Positions 1-5,346 are shown, numbered from the stretch's first letter. The stretch is DNA of 5,346 bases from Woeseiaceae bacterium (GCA_013138675.1 WTCH01000073.1:1-5346), one strand, 5' to 3'. Notes: generated by a model not told the origin, from the sequence alone. Made by a program: numbers and translations.

Positions 1-638
1 GGGAATATTTCAAACCTCACGAACGCCTGGCCCTTGAGAAGGAACTGGAAGAGTACATAGCTGCGATGACGGCATCGCTGGACTTCGCAAGCTCGGGCGC
101 GAACCTGGGTAATTTATTTAGTGCACAAGGGAACGTGGAAGAGGCTGAGCACTACTATCGCGAAGCTATAGACGTTGACAGCCTGTTCATCCCAGCCAAG
201 ATGAATCTTGCCATGTTGTTAAGCGAGCAAGGGAGAAACGACGAAACCGAGCAATTGCTGCGAGAGGTACTGGATGCTTATCCCGACCAACATGACGCAT
301 CTTACTCACTCGCGCTCCTGTTGGTTGGACTGGGCCGAAGCGACGAAGCGCTGCCCTATCTGGGGCAGGCGTCGGCAGGGATGCCACAACATTCGAGAGT
401 GCACTACAACTACGGGTTATTACTGGCGCAAGTCGGCCGGGACGCAGAGGCCGAGATTGCGCTGCGAAAAGCGCTAAGCATCGACACCGAGAGTATCGAC
501 TACATGTACGCCCTGATCGACTTCTACTACAAGCGTGCGCGCCCGATCGAGGCACTGGAACTGGCGGAACAATTGATCGCCGTCTACCCGGAAAACCGAC
601 TTGGGCACGATCTCAAAGCAGTCATTCAAGGCCAGTAG
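1..638 (+). CDS. TPR-repeat protein, C-terminal part (possible multihaem cytochrome c-TPR fusion)
   Basis: The frame is open to the left edge: codons from position 3 read without a stop into the ATG at 66, so that ATG is probably internal and the gene begins outside the window. Numbered from that ATG, five consecutive 34-residue tetratricopeptide repeats can be laid out at about residues 9-42, 43-76, 77-110, 111-144 and 145-178, with the usual small and aromatic residues (for example NLGNLFSAQG, YNYGLLLAQVGR, AEIALRKAL). TPRs form helical scaffolds for protein binding. The residues before the repeats (ERLALEKELEEYIAAM) and the repeat order resemble, from memory, the tails of periplasmic multihaem cytochrome c proteins fused to TPRs. 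No CXXCH haem site lies in the visible part, so that identity is inference. It could equally be another TPR scaffold. The stop is TAG at 636-638, with no convincing terminator after it. Confidence 0.85.
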   Translation, partial: EYFKPHERLALEKELEEYIAAMTASLDFASSGANLGNLFSAQGNVEEAEHYYREAIDVDSLFIPAKMNLAMLLSEQGRNDETEQLLREVLDAYPDQHDASYSLALLLVGLGRSDEALPYLGQASAGMPQHSRVHYNYGLLLAQVGRDAEAEIALRKALSIDTESIDYMYALIDFYYKRARPIEALELAEQLIAVYPENRLGHDLKAVIQGQ

Positions 639-767
639 GATTCTCCTGTGGGCTCGAAATGACCATCACAGCAAAATCGGCTAATGATCAAGTTTTGATC
701 AGGTCTCTCAGAAGCCCCTGTCCCATGCTACGCCTGACTTTTAAGGAAGTGGCGAGAGGGACGAAAA
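639..767. other. Intergenic region with one inverted repeat
   Basis: This gap separates the TPR gene from the lipoprotein gene. It holds the perfect inverted repeat at 685-701 and, next to the downstream gene, a Shine-Dalgarno-like GAGAGGG at 754-760. I see no strong -35/-10 pair and no hairpin with a T tract, so I cannot say whether the lipoprotein gene has its own promoter, although a gap of this size makes one likely. Confidence 0.5.
685..701. promoter_or_regulatory. Perfect 7-3-7 inverted repeat, possible operator
   Basis: TGATCAA, a 3-base spacer (GTT), then TTGATCA form an exact dyad about 70 bases upstream of the lipoprotein start. As a dyad it could bind a dimeric regulator. The half-sites are in the opposite order to the FNR consensus (TTGAT-N4-ATCAA), so it should not be called an FNR box. 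No T tract follows, which argues against an intrinsic terminator. The regulator, if any, is unknown. Confidence 0.35.
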
Positions 768-1532
768 ATGAACAGATTAATGCTGATTGGGCTGGCTATA
801 GTGTTGAGCGCCTGTGGTGACGAGGGAAATGGCGGCTCGTCCAGATCTAACTCGAAAGACACCGGACTCTCTGTCGGTGGTGTACTTTTGTGCATTGCCG
901 TGGTGCTGGTCTCGGGCGACGACTCGTGCGCTTCTAGTGCAGGGTCCGGGAGTGGCGGGTCGAGCGGAAGCGGATCAAACGGTGGCACCAGCTACGGTGG
1001 AACTGGCCCGGGCGGAAGTGGATCTGGTGGAACTGGATCGGGTGGGACCGGATCAAGCGGCGGTAGCGGCTCCGGCAGCTCGACGCCACCCGTACTCAAT
1101 AATCCGTCCTATGTGGCTAGCGTTGACGAGATAGAGCCAAACAATGATCTGATCAACTCTCAGGTTCCGCAGCCGGCGACCGTTAGCGATCCCAACCTTC
1201 AAACGGGATGGAGTATCAATGGTTCGGCAAACGACATAGATGACACGCGTGATGCGTTTGCGTTTACGCCGCGCCGGGCATACATGTATCGAATCTCGCT
1301 GTGCCCGCCGGGCGAACGAGCCTGCGAAAATCACCACGGCATGGACACGCTCACGCTGTTCTGGCGCCTTCTTGACCAGGATGGCAACGAAATCACCTCG
1401 TCGCAGGGATCATGGACAAACAAAGCACACCTCATGCTGGACGCAGGTTTGATGTACTACGTCGTCATCGATGCGGGCGACACAATGGGCGCCAGTGTTG
1501 AATACAAGTTTTATGTCTATGAGTCGAGCTAG
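768..1532 (+). CDS. Predicted lipoprotein with Gly/Ser-rich linker and PPC-like C-terminal domain
   Basis: A 254-residue exported lipoprotein. The signal peptide MNRLMLIGLAIVLSAC ends in a lipobox (LSAC, Cys16 the acylation site). Gly17 follows, not Asp, which by the E. coli +2 rule favours the outer membrane. A second hydrophobic stretch (about residues 33-49, containing Cys42) comes soon after, with Cys54 beyond it. Residues 59-105 are a low-complexity Gly/Ser/Thr linker. Residues about 119-252 look like a bacterial pre-peptidase C-terminal (PPC-type) beta-sandwich: it opens with DEIEPNND, continues with an acidic NDIDDTRDAFAF strand, and ends with DAGLMYYVVIDAG and YKFYVYES. Cys179 and Cys186 could form a disulfide. 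PPC domains are usually accessory domains of secreted proteins; here there is no enzyme domain, so a surface binding or structural role is an inference. The start is supported by GAGAGGG 7 bases upstream of the ATG. Confidence 0.85.
   Translation: MNRLMLIGLAIVLSACGDEGNGGSSRSNSKDTGLSVGGVLLCIAVVLVSGDDSCASSAGSGSGGSSGSGSNGGTSYGGTGPGGSGSGGTGSGGTGSSGGSGSGSSTPPVLNNPSYVASVDEIEPNNDLINSQVPQPATVSDPNLQTGWSINGSANDIDDTRDAFAFTPRRAYMYRISLCPPGERACENHHGMDTLTLFWRLLDQDGNEITSSQGSWTNKAHLMLDAGLMYYVVIDAGDTMGASVEYKFYVYESS
975..1064 (+). repeat. Six imperfect 15-bp tandem units encoding a Gly/Ser/Thr linker
   Basis: In-frame 15-base units encode SNGGT, SYGGT, GPGGS, GSGGT, GSGGT and GSSGG (residues 70-99 of the lipoprotein). 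The units at 1020-1034 and 1035-1049 are the most alike (GGATCTGGTGGAACT and GGATCGGGTGGGACC). Because the unit is a multiple of three, copy-number change by slippage would alter the linker length without breaking the frame. The repeat sits between the membrane anchor and the folded domain, as expected for a flexible spacer. Confidence 0.7.
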
Positions 1533-1573
1533 GGCGGTGACGACAGCTTTGACTAAAGCGTTATTCCCCTAAC

Positions 1574-1623
1574 CGTGACCCACATCACACGTGCGGCGTA
1601 CCAAGTTCGATATAACATAATAG
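1574..1623 (+). promoter_or_regulatory. Candidate class II CRP-type promoter of the unknown-function gene
   Basis: CGTGA (1574-1578), six bases, then TCACA (1585-1589) match 9 of 10 core positions of the CRP consensus TGTGA-N6-TCACA. A -10-like TATAAC lies at 1611-1616. A start site about 7 bases later (near 1623) would put the palindrome centre (1581.5) at -41.5, the classic class II activator position. At the expected -35 position there is no good TTGACA match, as is common at activator-dependent promoters. The leader would be only about 19 bases. The match is seen in the sequence; binding by a CRP/FNR-family regulator is inferred. Confidence 0.45.
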
Positions 1624-1628
1624 GTACG

Positions 1629-1634
1629 AGGAGG
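1629..1634 (+). promoter_or_regulatory. Strong Shine-Dalgarno AGGAGG that sets the start at 1642
   Basis: AGGAGG lies 7 bases before the ATG at 1642, an ideal distance. A GTG at 1636 is in frame and gives a slightly longer protein, but it is only one base from the Shine-Dalgarno and is not a plausible start. Confidence 0.75.
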
Positions 1635-1641
1635 TGTGGAT

Positions 1642-2271
1642 ATGGGTTTCGAGTCCAGTCATGGCCGGGTGATGCCGGTACACAATCTTTGCGACTACTT
1701 TCGCACGTCGATCGACGATGTGATTGCACAGCAGGGCATCGAGCTCGATCCACATGCTACGCATTACGTCGTCAACATGATGACGTTGTTCTCCCGCTCC
1801 GAGGAATTCTACGAAGACGACGGCGAAACCTACGGGCTGAAACCGTTAGCTTTGATGCTGGCAGACGCGAGCGACGCGCCGACACCAGAACATCGAAACA
1901 CCATCCTGCAACGCATCGGCGACGTCGCCTTGTTCATTTCCGGTTTTTTTGCCGAGAGCCTCGCCAACAAGGCGGTCGACGTCGACTACTACATGCACAT
2001 GGGTGTGAATGCCTATGGGTCGCTGTCCGAAGAAGCACGTCGTACCTTTCGCGGCCGGGCGTTCGCCGATGTATTCCGCGAACTGGCCACTAATTTTCAT
2101 ATTTTGACCGACGTCCTGCACGAGATTCGCGATGGTGCGTGTGCGGACTCGGATGCCAATCTGTTACGCACCTATGAAATCTGGCGCAAGACCGGCAGCC
2201 GCCGTGCCGAGAACATCCTGCGTCGCCAGGGCGTGGTGCCGCTCGCCAGCGCTAAGAGGCCGCCGCACTGA
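1642..2271 (+). CDS. Conserved-looking helical protein of unknown function
   Basis: A 209-residue protein starting at the ATG that best fits the AGGAGG at 1629-1634. I cannot assign a function. It has no signal peptide and no clear membrane segment, so it is probably cytoplasmic, and it reads as almost wholly alpha-helical. Parts that look like conserved motifs are RIGDVALFISGFFAESL (residues 91-107), VDVDYYMHMG (112-121), the FRELATNF helix (about 145-152) and a basic stretch LRTYEIWRKTGSRR (175-188). I have an impression of related hypothetical proteins in other proteobacteria and myxobacteria but cannot confirm it. It is followed after 67 bases by the membrane nitrilase gene with no terminator between, so the two are probably co-transcribed from the CRP-like promoter upstream. 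Another in-frame ATG at 1672 (MPVHNLCDYF) is a less likely start because it lacks a good Shine-Dalgarno. Confidence 0.8.
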   Translation: MGFESSHGRVMPVHNLCDYFRTSIDDVIAQQGIELDPHATHYVVNMMTLFSRSEEFYEDDGETYGLKPLALMLADASDAPTPEHRNTILQRIGDVALFISGFFAESLANKAVDVDYYMHMGVNAYGSLSEEARRTFRGRAFADVFRELATNFHILTDVLHEIRDGACADSDANLLRTYEIWRKTGSRRAENILRRQGVVPLASAKRPPH

Positions 2272-2338
2272 CCAACTCGCCGCGCCGTCGAGTCCTGATG
2301 AGTGTATTGTCATACTGATACTGGTCGGACGATAGGTA

Positions 2339-3853
2339 ATGACTGTGATAGCCCCTAACGGCCATTGGTGGACTCGTTTCTCCTGGGTTTGGCTGGCCAT
2401 GCTCGTGCCATCGCTTGTGTTTTCCAACGGGCGTTGGCAGCTTGCGGTTGCAGCGCTGGCGACCCCCTTCTTTGCTCGCCTTTTCCTCATGTCGCAGCCT
2501 GTCGTGAAGGGGTTGCTGGTAGTGTTGCCGCTGCAGTTGGGCGCCTACCTGGTCATGTGGTGGGAGGTCATCCCGGCACCTGGTGTTCTCTATTACATCA
2601 TCGCCGCGTCGTACGGGCTCTGTTACTTCTTGCCGTTCGTCATCGACCGAATTGCAGCAACGCGTCTCACGGGCTTCGAAAGTACCCTTGTGCTGCCGCT
2701 TTCGTGGTTCCTCATAGAAATCCTCATACAGCTACTAACACCGTATGGCAGTTGGTCGTCTGCCGGGTATACGCAGATGGGCCACGCGTTCCTGACACCG
2801 CTGGCAGCCTGGGTGGGTGTCGCTGGCGTAGCCTTTGTCACTGTGTGGGCTCCGTCAGTGGCATCGTGGATGGTGATGACGAAAACCCCGATGAGGAGCC
2901 GCATTCTCACGTCTGCGCTGTGGGCTGGTTCGATTGTGGTATTGGTGTTATTGGCGAGAACACCGCCTGCAATCGACTTGCCGAATGCAAGCAATGTTCC
3001 GGTGGCGGCGATCACACCATCGAACGAGGCAACGCTTCGCGTGCAACGCGCCGTGCAGGTGGCCAGGGAGAGCGGCGAATTTTCCGACGAAATTCTTGCC
3101 CGTCTCGATGGCATCACGTCTGAGCTCAATGACGGCTTAATGATGCGAAGCCGCGATGCGGCTCAAAAGGGTGCCCGGCTGGTCGTTTGGTCAGAAACGG
3201 CGGGCCGCACCCTGGGTTCTCAGGAGGATCGTCTCATTGCCCGCGGGCAAGAGCTGGCGCGCGAAGAGGGCATCTATCTTTTCATGGGCCTTGGTGTGTT
3301 GCATCCGGGTAAGCAACCGCCGCTGGAAAATAAAGTGGTCGCCATTACCCCATCCGGTGAGATCGCGTGGCAGTACCGAAAAGCCCGACCCATCGTGGGA
3401 TCGGAAGCGCCATTCTTGCCGCCCGGACACAATGATCTGGCGACACTGGACACGCCATTCGGACGGATCGGTCTGGTCATTTGCCACGATCTCGATTTCG
3501 CTGATTTCGTGGCGCAGGCTGGCCGCAAAGAGGTGGAACTTATGCTTGTACCCTCGGCTGACTGGCTCGTCATCGCTGATTTACATTCCAAGATGGGCAT
3601 CATGCGCGCTGTCGAAAACGGCTTTTCCTTGCTTCGGCCCGCGCACGATGGCCTGACAGTAATCGCATCACCGCAAGGTCATGTGATCGACTCGGAATAC
3701 GATGCCGAACTTGAAAGTCGTGTTTTCGTGGGGCAAGTCCCTATTGCACGTGCCCACACCATTTATCCTCGCGTCCGACCGTATCTCCCGCTCGTTGCCA
3801 GCGTGTTACTCGTTGGATTGCTCGTTATAGCCTGGCGACAACAGCCATCCTGA
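2339..3853 (+). CDS. Membrane-bound carbon-nitrogen hydrolase, Lnt-like (apolipoprotein N-acyltransferase-related)
   Basis: A 504-residue protein with the overall architecture of Lnt: about six to seven N-terminal membrane segments (roughly residues 16-30, 34-50, 57-75, 82-103, 114-133, 151-180, 188-206), a nitrilase-fold domain (about 220-470) and a last membrane helix (482-498). The nitrilase triad is recognisable: Glu286 in VVWSETAG, Lys348 in YRKARP and Cys382 in GLVICHDLDF. Glu356 after the lysine may match the second conserved Glu of Lnt. In E. coli Lnt (Glu267, Lys335, Cys387) the enzyme N-acylates the lipoprotein cysteine in the periplasm. Two things differ here: the nucleophile is followed by His-Asp, and Lys to Cys is 34 residues against 52 in E. 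coli, so the arm region is largely missing. It is therefore safer to call it Lnt-like; the substrate is unknown. The Shine-Dalgarno is poor: AGG at 2334-2336 is 2 bases from the ATG but 8 from an in-frame GTG at 2345. A TAG at 2333 rules out a start further upstream. Confidence 0.85.
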   Translation: MTVIAPNGHWWTRFSWVWLAMLVPSLVFSNGRWQLAVAALATPFFARLFLMSQPVVKGLLVVLPLQLGAYLVMWWEVIPAPGVLYYIIAASYGLCYFLPFVIDRIAATRLTGFESTLVLPLSWFLIEILIQLLTPYGSWSSAGYTQMGHAFLTPLAAWVGVAGVAFVTVWAPSVASWMVMTKTPMRSRILTSALWAGSIVVLVLLARTPPAIDLPNASNVPVAAITPSNEATLRVQRAVQVARESGEFSDEILARLDGITSELNDGLMMRSRDAAQKGARLVVWSETAGRTLGSQEDRLIARGQELAREEGIYLFMGLGVLHPGKQPPLENKVVAITPSGEIAWQYRKARPIVGSEAPFLPPGHNDLATLDTPFGRIGLVICHDLDFADFVAQAGRKEVELMLVPSADWLVIADLHSKMGIMRAVENGFSLLRPAHDGLTVIASPQGHVIDSEYDAELESRVFVGQVPIARAHTIYPRVRPYLPLVASVLLVGLLVIAWRQQPS

Positions 3854-3863
3854 AGAATGCTGT
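3841..3863. terminator. Imperfect hairpin across the convergent stop codons
   Basis: ACAGC and AT (3841-3848, with C3846 bulged) can pair with AT and GCTGT (3857-3863) around an 8-base loop, giving 7 base pairs. It covers the TGA of the Lnt-like gene and the 11-base gap before the stop of the opposing dehydrogenase gene. There is no T tract on either side, so this is a weak candidate for a bidirectional terminator. Confidence 0.25.
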
Positions 3864-3864
3864 C

Positions 3865-4941
3865 TTACAGTGATGCGAGCTCTTCGGCCGAATGATCTGC
3901 AATACCCAGTGACTCCGGCGTACGCAATGCCTCGGCCCTGTAGTCGCGTGCCATCACGATCGTGGCGACGTTGATCACTGCGTCGATACCAGGCGTTGCA
4001 ACACCGATCTGCTGGCCAAGCTTCGACATGAACACCAGTCCGTAGCCGACGTCTTCGTTGAGGTAGCGATGATCGAGCTGCGGCTGGGCACCGATGCCCA
4101 GGAATCCAGGAGCCTTGCGGTAGCCATCGCCGTAGTTTGCTTCCAGCATGTAGCCCTGGCGCATGCCCATCACGGGGTCGGGCAGAATGGTAATGCCCAG
4201 CGCGTCACCAATAGCGATGCGCTCATTGTCGAGGGCTTCAATCAGGCGGCCGACCGAATCGCTCACACCTTCTTCGTAAAACAGAAAATCCCCGCCTGTC
4301 ATTTCGATGCGGGCGGCGTTACTTAGAGTCACTGCCGGATGAATGATCGGGTTCGCATTTTGCAGGCTCGTCTGCAGGACGCTTGTTGCAGGTTCCATGC
4401 TCGGGTAGACGTCGCTGATGAGATCCAGGATATCGCCTGTATGTTTTCCCGGTAGTGCTGCCAGTAAGTTTCCAGCCTTGAGTTTCAGGAACACGCGGAC
4501 CTTGCCCGGCTCGGTTAGCCGTACGGCGTAGTGCAGGGTTGAGGTCTCCGCGACACGGATAGACTCATCGTCTACTGCCAGCCCGGCAGCTCGTTTGAAG
4601 GCCAATGCGCCGCCGCAGGAACTCGGAGTGACGATGACTGTTTGCCCTTCCTTCAGTTTGCCGGCCACGGCTCTGCCGAATGGCACGGTACTGTAGGCCG
4701 GGCCGACAACGTAGATTATCTCTGCATCCTGCAAGGCCTCATCAATGTCATGGCCTGACCAGGCAATCTTTGCGAACCCGGAGATATCGCCCTCGGCATG
4801 GATTCCGCCTTGCTCGGCGATCTTTGCGATGTTGTCAGGGAATTGCTCGAAATCGAATACGCGGACATCGTGTCCGTGCGCCGCACAATCGAATGCCAAA
4901 GCAGTGCCACCGGCACCTGCGCCTAGTACAGTGATTTTCAT
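3865..4941 (-). CDS. NAD(P)-dependent octopine/opine dehydrogenase family protein
   Basis: A 358-residue cytoplasmic enzyme. The N-terminus MKITVLGAGAGGTA is a Rossmann dinucleotide-binding motif (Gly7-x-Gly9-x-x-Gly12), followed by the second strand VRVFDF with acidic Asp30. The C-terminal half (about residues 185-330) matches the helical octopine-dehydrogenase domain: NPIIHPAVTLSNAARIE carries the likely catalytic His201, and HRYLNEDVGYGLV carries Arg292 and Asp297. The order and spacing agree with the His-Asp pair known in opine dehydrogenases, and the length is close to the Arthrobacter carboxyethyl-norvaline enzyme. Family members reductively join a 2-oxo acid to the amino group of an amino acid, or run the reverse oxidation; the substrate here cannot be read. 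GAGAGG (4947-4952) lies 5 bases before the ATG. It follows the small membrane protein gene by 49 bases and is probably in its operon. Confidence 0.88.
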   Translation of the reverse strand: MKITVLGAGAGGTALAFDCAAHGHDVRVFDFEQFPDNIAKIAEQGGIHAEGDISGFAKIAWSGHDIDEALQDAEIIYVVGPAYSTVPFGRAVAGKLKEGQTVIVTPSSCGGALAFKRAAGLAVDDESIRVAETSTLHYAVRLTEPGKVRVFLKLKAGNLLAALPGKHTGDILDLISDVYPSMEPATSVLQTSLQNANPIIHPAVTLSNAARIEMTGGDFLFYEEGVSDSVGRLIEALDNERIAIGDALGITILPDPVMGMRQGYMLEANYGDGYRKAPGFLGIGAQPQLDHRYLNEDVGYGLVFMSKLGQQIGVATPGIDAVINVATIVMARDYRAEALRTPESLGIADHSAEELASL

Positions 4942-4949
4942 GATTGCCT

Positions 4950-4988
4950 CTCAGGTTTCGTTCTGGAAGCAGGATACGCGAGCCTGAG
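4950..4988 (-). promoter_or_regulatory. Inverted repeat overlapping the dehydrogenase Shine-Dalgarno
   Basis: CTCAGG (4950-4955) and CCTGAG (4983-4988) are perfect 6-base complements around a 27-base loop. On the minus-strand mRNA the first arm starts two bases after the stop codon of the membrane protein gene, and the second arm includes the first three bases of the GAGAGG Shine-Dalgarno. Ribosomes finishing the upstream gene could open the stem, so translational coupling is possible. The stem is short and the loop long, so chance is a real alternative. Confidence 0.25.
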
Positions 4989-4990
4989 GG

Positions 4991-5346
4991 TTAGTGAATA
5001 CGCAGCTTCCGAATATGTGTGTAGGCGATCTGAGCGATCGAGACTGCGAGGATCGCGAACAGCAAACCGGCAGACACGGGTGAGCGGAACTGCGGGTAGC
5101 CCAAAACCAGAAAAGTCATGTGTATTGCGAAAGCGAAGAGTCCGACGCCAGCCAGCAGATAGCTGAAAGTCTTTGCGTAGTGGCCCGACTGGGCTACCTG
5201 AACGAGGCCGTAGAAGAAGATCGCCAGCAGAAAGAGATGCAGAATGAGAAACAGCTCAATGCCGCCTGGCAGGTGAAACATCTCCCATTCATGCCAGTAC
5301 GCAGAATCAATCTCATGCGTGACCAACAATGTCAGGTTAAGCAGAT
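4991..5346 (-). CDS. Small multi-pass membrane protein, DUF6713-like, N-terminus beyond the right edge
   Basis: The frame ends with TAA at 4991-4993 and stays open to the right edge, reading LLNLTLLVTHEIDSAYW at the end that enters the window. The first possible start inside the window is a TTG at 5327-5329, which would cut into this hydrophobic segment, so the true start is most likely a few codons outside. About 117 residues are visible. Hydrophobic segments lie at the N-terminal edge, about GIELFLILHLFLLAIFFYG, about SYLLAGVGLFAFAIHMTF and about SAGLLFAILAVSIAQIAY, giving perhaps four membrane helices and a short basic tail (HIRKLRIH). The THEIDSAYWHEWE..LPGG region matches my memory of the DUF6713 family; function unknown. 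His and Glu/Asp residues cluster at the membrane edge, which could bind a metal, but that is speculation. Downstream, 49 bases away, is the opine dehydrogenase gene. Confidence 0.8.
   Translation of the reverse strand, partial: LLNLTLLVTHEIDSAYWHEWEMFHLPGGIELFLILHLFLLAIFFYGLVQVAQSGHYAKTFSYLLAGVGLFAFAIHMTFLVLGYPQFRSPVSAGLLFAILAVSIAQIAYTHIRKLRIH

Noticed and set aside
187..555. Minus-strand open frame across the TPR region
   Set aside because: Arg/Ser-rich composition opposite five clear TPR repeats; not a gene.
685..701. FNR/DNR box reading of the TGATCAA/TTGATCA dyad
   Set aside because: The half-sites are in reverse order and the spacing differs from TTGAT-N4-ATCAA.
975..1064. CRISPR-like or non-coding repeat array
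   Set aside because: The units are 15 bp without spacers, stay in frame and encode a Gly/Ser linker.
1546..1559. GCTTT-GACT-AAAGC hairpin after the lipoprotein gene
   Set aside because: Only 5 base pairs and no T tract; too weak to call a terminator.
1575..2093. Long open frame (172 codons) overlapping the unknown-function gene in another frame
   Set aside because: It is Arg/His-rich with no domain-like pattern, overlaps a well-supported gene with a strong Shine-Dalgarno, and looks like a shadow of its codon bias.
2307..2336. TTGTCA and GATAGG as a promoter for the Lnt-like gene
   Set aside because: The -10 match is poor and the start site would fall at or after the start codon.
2365..3123. 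252-codon open frame inside the Lnt-like gene
   Set aside because: It is a shadow of the real frame: Cys/Arg/His-rich composition, no start signal, and the real frame carries clear membrane helices and a catalytic triad.
5327..5329. TTG as the start of the small membrane protein
   Set aside because: The frame remains open upstream and encodes hydrophobic residues that fit the family's N-terminus; the real start lies outside the window.

Overview
The window looks like ordinary chromosomal DNA of a Gram-negative proteobacterium. The evidence is a lipobox lipoprotein, a membrane-bound nitrilase related to apolipoprotein N-acyltransferase, Shine-Dalgarno-led genes, dense coding and moderately GC-rich codon use. 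A gammaproteobacterium is my best guess, based only on the general feel of the proteins and one CRP-like site. No phage, IS element, CRISPR array, tRNA or rRNA is visible.

Layout. From the left edge to 638 (+) lies the C-terminal part of a TPR protein whose frame is open into the left edge; it resembles the TPR tail of multihaem cytochrome c fusion proteins. A 129-base gap with a perfect 7-3-7 inverted repeat follows. At 768-1532 (+) is a lipoprotein with a Gly/Ser/Thr-rich repeat linker and a C-terminal PPC-like beta domain. A 109-base gap then carries a good CRP-type palindrome, a -10-like box placed so that the palindrome would centre at -41.5, and a strong Shine-Dalgarno. This drives a helical protein of unknown function (1642-2271, +). 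After 67 bases comes a polytopic membrane protein with a cytoplasm-distal carbon-nitrogen hydrolase domain (2339-3853, +), probably in the same operon. It is Lnt-like but has a Cys-His-Asp nucleophile motif and a shortened Lys-to-Cys segment.

The other strand holds a convergent pair that starts beyond the right edge: a small multi-pass membrane protein resembling the DUF6713 family (4991 to the edge, -), then an octopine/opine dehydrogenase family enzyme (3865-4941, -). They are 49 bases apart and likely co-transcribed. The two operons end 11 bases apart, with an imperfect hairpin spanning both stop codons.

Working together: the only functional link I can propose is between the lipoprotein and the Lnt-like membrane enzyme (acylation or another amide-chemistry step at the membrane), with the unknown helical protein as a partner. 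This is a hypothesis from gene order and family, not something the sequence proves. The opine dehydrogenase has no visible pathway partner here. I found no clear evidence of a wholly new system; the best candidates for a second look are the Lnt-like enzyme with its neighbours and the CRP-like promoter.
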